Assembly: GCA_023423675.1 (NCBI GenBank)
Contig: JAFAFD010000185.1
Location: forward strand, 1 to 7,508
DNA from: Pseudomonadota bacterium
Lineage (GTDB): Bacteria > Pseudomonadota > Gammaproteobacteria > Xanthomonadales > Xanthomonadaceae
Reading direction: 5' to 3'
DNA: 7,508 nt
Of the stretch, positions 1 through 7,508 are shown piece by piece; the stretch's first letter is position 1, and the number at the start of each line of letters is the position of its first letter. The notes beneath the pieces are model-generated. The model searched no databases and was not told where the DNA came from. It was given only the letters and a program-made list of their open reading frames with translations. Both the position numbers and the translations under genes were made by a program.

Positions 1-5
1 CACCT

Positions 6-9
6 GGAG
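6..9 (+). promoter_or_regulatory. Ribosome binding site of the carbonic anhydrase gene
   Basis: GGAG lies six bases before the ATG at 16. This is close to ideal Shine-Dalgarno spacing and supports that start over any later one, including the in-frame Met at residue 11. Any promoter lies to the left of the window. Confidence 0.75.
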
Positions 10-15
10 ACAGCG

Positions 16-546
16 ATGAACCCCCTGCGCCCCTTCCGCGACAAGATGCCTGTCCTCGGCCAGCGCGTGTACGTCGACCCGGCCTGCACCCTCATCGGTG
101 ACGTGGAGCTGGCCGACGATGTCTCCATCTGGCCGGGCACGGTCATCCGTGGCGACGTCAACCATGTCCGCATCGGCGCGCGCACCAACGTGCAGGACGG
201 CACCATCATCCACGTCAGCCACCACAGCCCGTACAACAAGGCCGGCTACCCGACCCTGATCGGCGAAGGCGTGACCGTCGGCCACGGCTGCATCATCCAC
301 GCCTGCACCATCGGCGATTACAGCCTGATCGGCATGGGTGCCTGCATCCTCGACGGCGCGCGCGTCGAGCGCCATGCCTTCGTCGGCGCCGGCGCCGTGG
401 TCGGCCCGGGCAAGGTGGTCGGCGAGGGCGAGCTGTGGGTGGGCAACCCGGCGCGTCCGGCACGCACGCTCAGCGACAAGGAGATCGAGTCGCTGCACTA
501 TTCGGCCGACCACTACGTGCGGCTGAAGGACGAATACCTGGGCTGA
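16..546 (+). CDS. Gamma carbonic anhydrase family protein (left-handed beta-helix)
   Basis: A 176-residue protein built almost entirely of hexapeptide repeats (seen as V/I-G-x-G/D-x-x periods over about residues 20-145), which fold as a left-handed beta-helix and assemble as trimers. The three histidines expected to bind the metal between subunits are visible: H66 (TIIHVS), H90 (TVGHGC) and H95 (IIHAC). The family residues R45 and D47 (RGD) and Q60-D61 (NVQDG) are also present. The C-terminal 30 residues form the usual closing helix. Length matches the short YrdA/CamH-type members. The acidic loop of the archaeal Cam enzyme is not seen. Known role of the family: reversible CO2 hydration in the cytoplasm, although several short members show little or no such activity, so catalysis is not assured. 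PaaY-like thioesterases share the fold, and H66/H90/H95 do not exclude that role. It is separated from the next gene by 123 bp and is probably not part of that operon. Confidence 0.9.
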   Translation: MNPLRPFRDKMPVLGQRVYVDPACTLIGDVELADDVSIWPGTVIRGDVNHVRIGARTNVQDGTIIHVSHHSPYNKAGYPTLIGEGVTVGHGCIIHACTIGDYSLIGMGACILDGARVERHAFVGAGAVVGPGKVVGEGELWVGNPARPARTLSDKEIESLHYSADHYVRLKDEYLG

Positions 547-551
547 GCCGC

Positions 552-579
552 TTCGTCGGCCACTGGGCTCTGCTAAAGT
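552..579 (+). promoter_or_regulatory. Candidate extended -10 promoter of the six-gene operon
   Basis: TAAAGT at 574-579 matches four of six bases of the sigma-70 -10 consensus, with the first, second and last positions kept, and is preceded by TG one base upstream (571-572), an extended -10. The -35 side is poor: TTCGTC at 552-557 with a 16-bp spacer matches only two positions. It lies just after the carbonic anhydrase stop codon and in the only non-coding gap before the operon, which is the main argument for it. Transcription would begin near 586, leaving about 84 bases of untranslated leader before 670. Confidence 0.4.
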
Positions 580-610
580 CGGGGCCCGACCAGGAACCGT
601 CGAGATCCCC

Positions 611-670
611 ATGCCTGTGGCAGCACGCCGGAGAGGACTCCAGCGCCCACATCCGCGGCCATCGCACTGA
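611..670 (+). CDS. Possible 19-residue leader ORF overlapping the RDD gene start
   Basis: ATG at 611 opens 19 codons (MPVAARRRGLQRPHPRPSH) that end in TGA at 668-670. The last base of that stop is the first base of the RDD gene ATG, giving TGATG, a classic stop-start overlap for translational coupling. The only ribosome binding signal for 611 is a weak GAG at 602-604. The RDD gene has no Shine-Dalgarno sequence at a proper distance, so re-initiation from this ORF would explain how it is translated. The peptide is rich in Arg and Pro and resembles no family I know. A chance ORF of this length is quite possible in GC-rich DNA. Confidence 0.25.
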   Translation: MPVAARRRGLQRPHPRPSH

Positions 671-1359
671 TGACCGCGCCCATGCTCGATACCTACCGCG
701 AGGTGGTAACGCCGGAAGGCGTGCCGCTGCAGTTGCCCACCGCCGGGCCGATGCCACGTGCGCTGGCCTGGCTGGTCGACCTGGGCATCCGCTTCGGCGC
801 GCTGGTGCTGCTGTCCATTCCGCTGGCCCTGCTCGATGAGTTTGGCCGCGGCATCTACATGGCCGCGATGTTCCTGCTGATGTGGGCCTACCCGATCGTC
901 TGCGAGGCGCTGTGGGGCCGCACCCTGGGCAAGCGTGCACTCGGCCTGCGCGTGCTGTCGCGCGATGGCGCACCGGTGGGCTGGATGGCCTCGATCACCC
1001 GCAACCTGCTGCGCACCGTGGACATGCTGCCGTTCGGTTATGCCCTGGGCCTGCTCAGCAGCCTGTTCGATCCGTACGGGCGCCGCCTCGGCGACCTGGT
1101 GGCCGGCACCGTGGTGGTGCACGAGCCGATGCATTACCTGTCGCCTCCGGCCACCATCGACAGCGTGCTGGTGCCGTCGCAGCCGCTGCGCCCGCAGGAA
1201 CAGGCCGCCGTCCTGGCGTTTGCCGAACGCGCGCCGCGCCTGTCGCCGGGTCGCCAGCAGGAACTGGCAGGTATCGCCGAGCCGCTGACCGGTACATCCG
1301 GCCAGGTGGGCGTGCTGCGCCTGTACGCGATGGCCAACTGGCTGCTGGGCCGCCGATGA
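670..1359 (+). CDS. RDD family inner-membrane protein
   Basis: A 229-residue protein with the RDD domain over about residues 25-152. The signature is visible: R30 and D37 in the first helix (PRALAWLVDLGIR), the loop LGKRALGLRVLSRDG (86-100), R111/D118, and RRLGDLVAGTVVV (138-150) with the last conserved Asp at 142. Hydrophobic helices lie at about 32-55, 61-80 and 112-133. The C-terminal 60-70 residues are soluble and helical (REx-rich, ERAPRLSPGRQQELAG), probably cytoplasmic, and similar extensions occur in RDD proteins linked to SpoIIM genes. The family has no single agreed function; some RDD proteins have been linked to ion or solute transport. ATG 670 is chosen because no ATG, GTG or TTG occurs in frame between the TAA at 574 and this point; ATG 682 is the only close alternative. 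There is no good ribosome binding site: GAGAGGA at 631-637 is 32 bases away. First gene of the operon; its stop overlaps the SpoIIM gene start. Confidence 0.88.
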   Translation: MTAPMLDTYREVVTPEGVPLQLPTAGPMPRALAWLVDLGIRFGALVLLSIPLALLDEFGRGIYMAAMFLLMWAYPIVCEALWGRTLGKRALGLRVLSRDGAPVGWMASITRNLLRTVDMLPFGYALGLLSSLFDPYGRRLGDLVAGTVVVHEPMHYLSPPATIDSVLVPSQPLRPQEQAAVLAFAERAPRLSPGRQQELAGIAEPLTGTSGQVGVLRLYAMANWLLGRR

Positions 1360-2348
1360 AGCAGGAACAGTTCGTCGCCCGCCACCAGCACGAATGGCAG
1401 CAGCTGGAGCACTGGCTGCAGCAGCGTGCGGGCGCTTCGCGTCGCAGGCGGCGCAGGCCCCAAGCCGCTGACCCGGGCGACGTCGCCTTCGCCCAGCGCT
1501 ACCGCCGCCTGTGCCAGCAGCTGGCGCTGGCGCGCGAACGCGGCTACAGCCCGCAGCTGGTGCAGCGCCTGCAGCAGCTGATGCAACAGGGCCACAGCGT
1601 GCTGTACCGCACGCCGCCGGTGCGCTGGCGGCGGGCACTGGAATTCCTGGTGGCCGACTTCCCGATGCTGGTGCGCAGCCAGGCCCGCAGCATGTGGGTG
1701 GCACTGGCGATGTTCGCGGTGCCGGCGCTGGCCTGCTTCGCCGTGGTGCAGCTGTACCCTGACAGCGTGCATCTGCTGATGGACAACAGCCAGATCGCCG
1801 AGATGGAACGCATGTACGACCCGGCCGCGGACCGGCTGGGGCGTGACAGCGGCACCGACTGGATGATGTTCGGCTACTACATCATGAACAACATCAGCAT
1901 CGCCCTGCGCACCTTCGCCAGCGGCCTGCTGGCCGGGCTGGGCACGCTGCTGGTGCTGCTGTTCAACGGCGTCATCATGGGCGCGGTGGCGGGCCACCTG
2001 CAGCAGATCGGCCATGGCGATCCGTTCTGGCGCTTCGTGGTCGGCCATGCCGCCTTCGAGCTGACCGGCATCGTCATCGCCGGCGGCGCCGGCCTGCAGC
2101 TGGGCATGAAACTGCTGGCGCCCGGCCGCCGCCGCCGCATCGACGCGCTGGTCGAAGGCGGCCGCATCGGCGCCCGCCTGTGCCTGGGCGTGGCCTTCAT
2201 GCTGCTGCTGGCGGCGTTCGTGGAAGCGTTCTGGTCGTCGATCGCGCAGATCCCGGCCTGGGCCAAGTACAGCGTGGCCGGTGTGTTGTGGGCCGGCGTG
2301 CTGCTGTGGCTGTGGCGCGGCGGTCGCGGGGGTGAACGTGCGGATTGA
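1356..2348 (+). CDS. SpoIIM-family (stage II sporulation M / DUF95) membrane protein
   Basis: A 330-residue protein. Residues 1-110 are predicted cytoplasmic, with Gln-rich helices (11-23, 45-80) and a run of six arginines (R29-R34). Five or so membrane helices follow, at about 113-134, 184-210, 228-250, 272-293 and 303-320. Family marks are visible: the NN pair in YYIMNNISIALR (174-185), FNGVIMGAVAGH (203-214), and the GHAAFELTGIVIAGGAGLQLG block (230-250) with H231 and E235. In Bacillus, SpoIIM works with SpoIID and SpoIIP in septal peptidoglycan remodelling during engulfment. The relatives in non-sporing bacteria, like this one, are longer at the N terminus and have no established role. 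ATG 1356 overlaps the RDD stop (ATGA). An open frame extends further upstream but lies wholly inside the RDD gene and encodes no recognisable protein, so it is not used. Confidence 0.9.
   Translation: MKQEQFVARHQHEWQQLEHWLQQRAGASRRRRRRPQAADPGDVAFAQRYRRLCQQLALARERGYSPQLVQRLQQLMQQGHSVLYRTPPVRWRRALEFLVADFPMLVRSQARSMWVALAMFAVPALACFAVVQLYPDSVHLLMDNSQIAEMERMYDPAADRLGRDSGTDWMMFGYYIMNNISIALRTFASGLLAGLGTLLVLLFNGVIMGAVAGHLQQIGHGDPFWRFVVGHAAFELTGIVIAGGAGLQLGMKLLAPGRRRRIDALVEGGRIGARLCLGVAFMLLLAAFVEAFWSSIAQIPAWAKYSVAGVLWAGVLLWLWRGGRGGERAD
2328..2335 (+). promoter_or_regulatory. Ribosome binding site deciding the DUF4129 gene start
   Basis: GGGGGTGA resembles the GGAGGTGA anti-16S sequence. Its G-rich core ends five bases before GTG 2338 and overlaps the other candidate, GTG 2332. 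This favours 2338 as the start and gives a protein beginning MRIDHLDVAL. Confidence 0.5.
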
Positions 2349-3981
2349 CCACCTCGACGTGGCCCTGCGTGCGCGCAGCGGCTGGGAAGCGATGGAACTG
2401 GGCACCGCCCTCGCCCGCCGCCATGCGCGCGCGGTGTGGGGCAGCTGGCTGCTGGCCAGTGCGCCGTTGTTCGTGCTGTTCAATGCGCTGGCCTGGTGGC
2501 TGGACGGCTTCGCCTGGGCATCGCTGGCGATGTGGTGGTGCAAGCCGCTGTTCGAGCGCGCGCCGCTGTACGTGCTCTCACGCGGCATCTTCGGCGAGAC
2601 GGTCGGCGCGCGTGCGGCACTGGCCGCGCAACGGCACTGGGGCGGCACCGGCTTCTGGGGCTACCTTGGCTGGCGCCGTTTCAGCCTGCTGCGCAGCCTG
2701 TGCCTGCCGGTCAACCTGCTGGAGGGCAACGCACCCGCACAGCGCGGCCCACGCAGGCGCGCGGTGGCCGCCGGCGCCGCCGGGCCGGCAATCCTGCTGG
2801 CGCTGATCTGCCTCGGCTTCGAGCTGGTGCTGGTGCTGGGCGCGATTGCGGCGGTCTTCATGTTCATTCCGCTGGAACTGCTGCCCGACTCGTGGCGCGC
2901 GGCCTGGGCGATGATCAGCGTCGAGACCCCGCCGTGGGCGGACCTGCTGCTGAACCTGCTGAGCTGGCTGGCCGCCGCCCTGATCGGCCCGTTCTATGTC
3001 GGCGCGGGCTTCGGCCTGTACCTCAACCGGCGCACGCAGATGGAAGCGTGGGACGTGGAGATCGCCCTGCGCCGCCTGCGCGAGCGGCTGCTGCCGGCCG
3101 CATCGACGCTGGCCCTGCTGCTGTGCCTGGCGTTGCCGCTGGCCCCCGCCCACGCGCAGGACGCCGATGCGGACACTGCCCACCAGGTCGCCGACGAAGC
3201 CCGGGCGGCCGGACAGGCCGACGCGGATGACGACGAAGGCGAGGGCGACGGCGAAGAAGCCAACGCCGCCAATGATCCGGCCAATGCCGCTGCCGGTATC
3301 TTCGGTGAGCAGCCGGTGGACACGGCCGGTTTCCGCCAGGCGGTGAACCGTGCCTACGAGGATCCGCTGCAGCGGCCGGTCCGCCAGGTCACCGAGTGGA
3401 AGCCGATCGACGACACCACGGCGGAAAAGAAGGCCGAGAAGAAAGACACCAGGGACGACAAGGCCGGCCAGAAACATGGCGAACGCAACCGCGGCCTGAA
3501 GCTGCTGGCGCGGGTGGCCGAATGGGGCCTGTGGGCGCTGCTCGGCGTGGTGATGCTGGTGCTGCTGCTGACCGCGCGCCTGTGGTGGCCGTGGCTGCGC
3601 GGCGCCGGCCGGCGCACGCCGAAGGACGCACCGCGCGTGCAGGAAGAGGCCGTGGAACTGCCGGTGGTGCTGCCGCCGGACGTGGCCACCCAGGCCGGCC
3701 TGCTGTGGGACCAGGGACGCCCGCGCCAGGCCCTGGCCCTGCTTTACCGCGCCAGCGTGCGCACCCTGGTCGAGCGCACCGGCAACGCGTTGCCCCCCGG
3801 CGCCACCGAAGCGCAGTGCCTGCGTGCTTCCCGGCGCATGCCGCAGCCGGCGGACCGCGATCTGTTCGCCCGCATCGTGCGCATGTGGCAGTACGCCGCG
3901 TACGGCGGCCACCTGCCCACGCGCGATGAGTTCGATGGCCTGGCCGCGACCCTGCGCCAGCAGTTCGGGTGGAAGGCATGA
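2338..3981 (+). CDS. Multi-pass membrane protein with C-terminal DUF4129 domain
   Basis: A 547-residue protein starting at GTG 2338 (GTG 2332 would add two residues), overlapping the SpoIIM gene by 11 bp. Residues 1-250 form a membrane domain with hydrophobic stretches at about 36-66, 151-180 and 203-229, and Arg-rich loops that should face the cytoplasm. At 245-274 there is a segment that reads as a signal peptide: RRLRER, then a Leu/Ala-rich core, then AHA-QD. Next come a very acidic, disordered stretch (274-310), a Lys/Glu/Asp linker (361-385), a membrane helix (about 396-418), and the DUF4129 domain (about 450-540), with LLWDQGRPRQALALLYRA, the PPGATEAQCLR turn and the conserved W-YAAYGG-LPTRDEF end. 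Positive-inside reasoning places 274-395 in the periplasm and DUF4129 in the cytoplasm. Function is unknown; DUF4129 proteins often sit with DUF4350, MoxR and DUF58 genes, and some are fused to transglutaminase-like domains, which I do not see here. Confidence 0.82.
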   Translation: MRIDHLDVALRARSGWEAMELGTALARRHARAVWGSWLLASAPLFVLFNALAWWLDGFAWASLAMWWCKPLFERAPLYVLSRGIFGETVGARAALAAQRHWGGTGFWGYLGWRRFSLLRSLCLPVNLLEGNAPAQRGPRRRAVAAGAAGPAILLALICLGFELVLVLGAIAAVFMFIPLELLPDSWRAAWAMISVETPPWADLLLNLLSWLAAALIGPFYVGAGFGLYLNRRTQMEAWDVEIALRRLRERLLPAASTLALLLCLALPLAPAHAQDADADTAHQVADEARAAGQADADDDEGEGDGEEANAANDPANAAAGIFGEQPVDTAGFRQAVNRAYEDPLQRPVRQVTEWKPIDDTTAEKKAEKKDTRDDKAGQKHGERNRGLKLLARVAEWGLWALLGVVMLVLLLTARLWWPWLRGAGRRTPKDAPRVQEEAVELPVVLPPDVATQAGLLWDQGRPRQALALLYRASVRTLVERTGNALPPGATEAQCLRASRRMPQPADRDLFARIVRMWQYAAYGGHLPTRDEFDGLAATLRQQFGWKA

Positions 3982-5164
3982 GCCCGCGCGCGTTCTGGGC
4001 CCTGCTGCTCGGCCTGCTGGTGCTGTTGGGCGTGCCGTTGACCATCCTGTTCCTGCGCACGCACGAGAAGGTCACCGAGACCGTGGTGCTGCCACCGCGC
4101 GGCGAAGCCAGCTACAACCCGCTGTACGTGCTGGGGCAGGCGCTCCGCGCCGACGGCATCGAGGTGCAGTCGCGCGAACGCCTGCAGCTGGCGAAGATGC
4201 CCCTGGCCGACACCGATACCGTGGTCCTGCTGCAGGACACCCGCGAGATGCCGCCGGGCACCGCGCAGGCACTGCTGGACTGGGTTGCCCGTGGCGGCCA
4301 CCTGCTGCTGCGCACGCAGCCGCCGGGCGAGGACAAGACCAGCACCACCCAGGGCCCGCTGCTGGACCGCATCGGCGTGGACAGCCTGTTCCATGGCAAG
4401 GACTGCCAGCCGTTCCATGTGGTGGATGATCCCAGCCACGTCGAGTTCTGCAACGGCCGCCGCTTCAGTCTCGGCTTCAAGGCCAGCGCCGATGCCGAGC
4501 GCCGCTGGGGCAACGAGGAGGGGCTGGCCTTCGCCCGCCTGCGCCACGGCAAGGGCCGCATCGATGTGCTGGCCGACATGGATTTCATGCGCGGCAATGG
4601 CGCCGCTCCGCTGCCGCGCAAGGGCGCGACGGCCAAAAACACACCGCAGCGCGGTGGCCTGCACGATCTCTCCCACCGCGACCTGACCCGCCACCTGCTG
4701 GACCCCAACTACGGGCGCGGCACGGTGTGGCTGGTGTACGGCAGCCGCCCGCCGACGCTGCTGGCGCGCATCGTGCTGCAGGGCTGGCCGGTGTGGATTC
4801 CGCTGCTGCTGGGCATCCTGGGCTGGCTGTGGACGCGCGCGCAGCGGCTGGGCGGGGTGCTGCCTTCGCCGGTGGTCGAGCGCCGCTCGCTGCTGGAACA
4901 CGTGCGTGCCAGTGGCGAGCTGCTGCTGCGCTTCGGCCAGGGCGCGCAGCTGTACAACGCAGTGCAGGCGCTGTTCCTGCATCGCCTGCGCCTGCGCGCC
5001 CCGGTGGCGGCCGCGCTGGATGGCGCTGCCCGCGACCAGGCCATCGCCGAGGTGCTGCAGTGGCCCGCCAGCCGCGTGGCCACCGCCCTTACTGCTCCTT
5101 CGCCGCACGATTCCTCCGCCCTGCGCGAGCGCATCCGCTTGCTGCTCCAGATGAGATCCCTGCT

Positions 5165-5168
<4 letters not shown>
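3978..5168 (+). CDS. DUF4350 domain membrane protein
   Basis: A 396-residue protein with an N-terminal membrane anchor (about 6-26) and a second helix at about 268-286. Between them lies the DUF4350 region: YNPLYVLGQALRADGIEV (46-63), then DTVVLLQDTREM (80-91), then LLDWVARGGHLLLRT (99-113). This is the alternating strand/helix pattern of the family, related in fold to the class I amidotransferase-like domains of ABC-transporter auxiliary proteins. I see no catalytic Cys-His-Glu set, so an enzyme role is not supported. The soluble part should be periplasmic and the C-terminal 110 residues, which begin with the SLLEHVRASGELLLRFG block (304-320), cytoplasmic, where the MoxR ATPase could reach them. 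ATG 3978 overlaps the previous stop (ATGA). GTG 3969 is possible but would add only three residues, and GGAAGG at 3971-3976 is too near to serve either start. Function is unknown; context makes it part of the MoxR system. Confidence 0.85.
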
Positions 5169-6147
<979 letters not shown>

Positions 6148-6151
<4 letters not shown>

Positions 6152-7446
6152 GGCCTGCGCCGCTGCTGCTGGTCCTGCTGGCTGCCTGGGCCGTGCTGGG
6201 CGGCGTGGTGCTGGGCGGCCTGCTGCCGCACTGGAGCTGGGCCGTGGCCGGTGCGCTGGTGGCCGCGCTGGCACTGGCCGATCTGTGGCGGCAGTGGCGA
6301 CGTGCATCGCCGCAGGTACAGCGCCAGGTGCCCGAGGCGCTGGCACTGGGCGTGCGCCGCGAGATCGGCCTGCGCTTGTTCGCCGAGCAGCCGATGCTGG
6401 TGCAGGTGTTCGATCGCGTGCCCGGCGGCTGGCCGCTGGAGTCGTTGCCGCAGCGCCTGCAGCTGCGCGCCGGCCACGCCAGCACCCTGCACTACCAGGT
6501 GCAGCCGCAGCAGCGTGGGCGTTTCCAGTTCGACGGCGTGGACGTGCGCATCCGCTCGCCATGGCGGCTGTGGTGTCAGCAGCGCACGCTGCCGCCGGTG
6601 CTGGACGTGCGGGTCTATCCCAACTTCGTGCCGCTCACCCGCTTCGCGTTGTTCAGTGCCGACCAGGCCTCGCGGCTGGTCGGTGCACACGTGAAGCGCC
6701 GTCGCGGTGAAGGCACCGACTTCCACCAGATGCGCGAGTACCGCGTCGGTGACAGCCTGCGCCAGCTGGACTGGAAGGCCACCGCCCGCGCGCGCAAGCT
6801 GATCTCGCGCGAGTACCAGGACGAGAAGAACCAGCAGCTGCTGCTGATGCTCGACAGCGGCCGGCGCATGCTGGCCAGCGAAGGCGGTCTCTCGCACTTC
6901 GACCATGCCTTGAACGCGTCGCTGGTGGTGGCCTACCTGGCGTTGCGCCAGGGCGACGCCGCCGGCCTGTTCGCGGTGGGTGGCGAACGCCGCTGGGTGG
7001 CGCCGCAGCGCGGCATGGGCACGGTGGAACACCTGCTGCGCGCCAGCTACGACCTGCAGCCACAGGCGGTGGCCACCGACTACCTGGCGGCCGCCACCGA
7101 AGTCTCGCTGCGGCAGCGCCGTCGCGCGCTGGTGATGCTGGTCAGCAACGTGCGCGACGAAGACATCGAAGACCTGCTGGCCGCCGTGCGCCTGCTGCAG
7201 CGCCGCCACCTGGTGTGCGTGGCCAGCCTGCGCGAACGCGAACTGGATACCGCGCTGGAAGGCGAAGTGCAGACGCTGGAAGACGCCGCCCAGGCCGGTG
7301 CCGCCGCGCTGTACCTGCAGCAGCGCGCGAAGGCGCACGAAGCGCTGCGCAGCGAGAAAGTGATGGTGCTGGACGTGACCGCCGACGCCCTGCCTGCCGC
7401 GCTGGTGGAACGGTATCTGGCCGTGAAGCGCGAAGGGCTGCTCTGA
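6148..7446 (+). CDS. DUF58 domain membrane protein (vWA-like partner of MoxR)
   Basis: A 432-residue protein with two N-terminal membrane helices (about 4-24 and 28-47). An Ig-like beta region follows (about 60-160: LHYQVQPQQRGRFQFDGVDV, then RSPWRLW). The DUF58 signature comes next: GEGTDF (187-192), REYRVGD (196-202), LDWKATARARKL (207-218). After it is a von Willebrand A-like fold starting LLLMLDSGRRM (231-241). The metal-site motif reads D-S-G-R-R rather than D-x-S-x-S, so metal binding is doubtful; this variation is common in DUF58. The body of the protein should be cytoplasmic, beside the MoxR ATPase. ATG 6148 overlaps the MoxR stop (ATGA), and AAGGTGG at 6128-6134 is a rather distant ribosome binding site. 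It is the last gene of the operon. Function is unassigned; by analogy it may bind and present the ATPase's substrate at the membrane. Confidence 0.92.
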
Positions 7447-7449
7447 CCG

Positions 7450-7472
7450 GTAGCGCCGGGCCATGCCCGGCG
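7450..7472 (+). repeat. GTAG-headed palindromic repeat (SMAG/REP type)
   Basis: GTAG at 7450-7453 is followed by a perfect 8-bp inverted repeat, CGCCGGGC (7454-7461) and GCCCGGCG (7465-7472), with a CAT loop. A GTAG head followed by a GC-rich stem is the mark of the SMAG repeats of Stenotrophomonas maltophilia, which are REP-type elements thought to be moved by RAYT transposases. It begins only three bases after the DUF58 stop codon, so the hairpin would form at the 3' end of the operon mRNA. There it could protect the RNA or help stop transcription. No run of T follows, so it is not a standard intrinsic terminator. Confidence 0.8.
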
Positions 7473-7494
7473 GATGGGGAACCACCGCTGCGCT

Positions 7495-7508
7495 CGCCGG
7501 GCATGGCC
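7495..7508 (-). repeat. Inverted second GTAG-type repeat, cut by the window end
   Basis: The last 14 bases are the exact reverse complement of 7459-7472, so a second element faces the first across a 22-bp spacer (7473-7494). The missing part, if the copy is complete, should read CGGCGCTAC just beyond the window. Paired inverted copies are a common arrangement of these repeats and can fold into one long stem-loop. Confidence 0.72.

Noticed and set aside
16..546. Hexapeptide acetyltransferase
   Set aside because: The three spaced histidines and the RGD and NVQDG motifs fit the gamma carbonic anhydrase group, and no acetyltransferase-specific feature was seen.
630..637. GGAGAGGA as the RDD ribosome binding site
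   Set aside because: It is 32 bases before ATG 670, and no start codon lies at a proper distance in any useful frame.
435..839. Plus-strand ORF spanning the gap before the RDD gene
   Set aside because: Overlaps two well-supported genes in another frame and has no domain or ribosome binding site.
882..1355. N-terminal extension of the SpoIIM protein
   Set aside because: The frame is open, but it sits inside the RDD gene and reads as Arg/Ala/Gly/Pro-rich noise. ATG 1356 with the ATGA overlap is the natural start.
1356..2348. Evidence for sporulation
   Set aside because: SpoIIM relatives are widespread in non-sporing bacteria, and no other sporulation gene is present.
1134..2648. Minus-strand open frame of about 500 codons
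   Set aside because: Antisense to the SpoIIM gene, with the same shadow composition and no domain.
2578..3912. Minus-strand open frame of about 440 codons
   Set aside because: Antisense to the DUF4129 gene, shadow composition, no support.
4727..5164. N-terminal extension of the MoxR protein
   Set aside because: Lies inside the DUF4350 gene, has noise-like composition, and would exceed the usual MoxR length. ATG 5165 fits the family.
7454..7472. Standard intrinsic terminator
   Set aside because: The hairpin is strong but no T-tract follows, and the GTAG head and inverted partner fit a REP-type repeat better.

Overview
The window is a GC-rich, almost fully coding stretch of a gammaproteobacterial chromosome. 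The best guess is the Xanthomonadaceae, and within it Stenotrophomonas (S. maltophilia group). This rests on three things: strongly GC-ending codons throughout, the gene set and order, and the right edge, where a GTAG-headed palindrome followed by an inverted partner looks like the SMAG (S. maltophilia GTAG) REP-type repeats. The species call is inference, because no marker gene is present.

Layout: (1) 16-546, a gamma-class carbonic anhydrase family protein with a good ribosome binding site. (2) 547-669, a 123-bp gap with a candidate extended -10 promoter and a possible 19-codon leader ORF whose stop overlaps the next start (TGATG). (3) 670-7446, six co-directional genes with no gaps between them: RDD membrane protein, SpoIIM-family membrane protein, a large membrane protein ending in a DUF4129 domain, a DUF4350 protein, a MoxR-family AAA+ ATPase, and a DUF58 protein. 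Four of the five junctions are 4-bp ATGA overlaps; the fifth overlaps by 11 bp. (4) 7447-7508, an inverted pair of short palindromes, the second cut by the window end, which probably marks the 3' end of the operon. No tRNA, rRNA, CRISPR array, insertion sequence or phage gene was seen.

How the genes may work together: MoxR ATPases are chaperone-like AAA+ proteins that usually act with a partner carrying a von Willebrand A-like domain. Here the DUF58 protein is the likely partner, anchored in the inner membrane by two N-terminal helices. The RDD, SpoIIM, DUF4129 and DUF4350 proteins are all predicted inner-membrane proteins and could form the membrane complex on which the ATPase acts. The same six families are linked elsewhere (as I recall, around moxR2 in Mycobacterium tuberculosis), so the cluster itself is not new. 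Its biochemical job is, to my knowledge, unassigned. It is the best candidate here for a poorly described system. SpoIIM does not imply sporulation in this organism.

Most notable details: a signal-peptide-like segment in the middle of the DUF4129 protein, suggesting a gene fusion or internal cleavage; the possible coupled leader peptide before the operon; a degenerate metal-binding motif in the DUF58 protein; and the inverted palindrome pair at the right edge.
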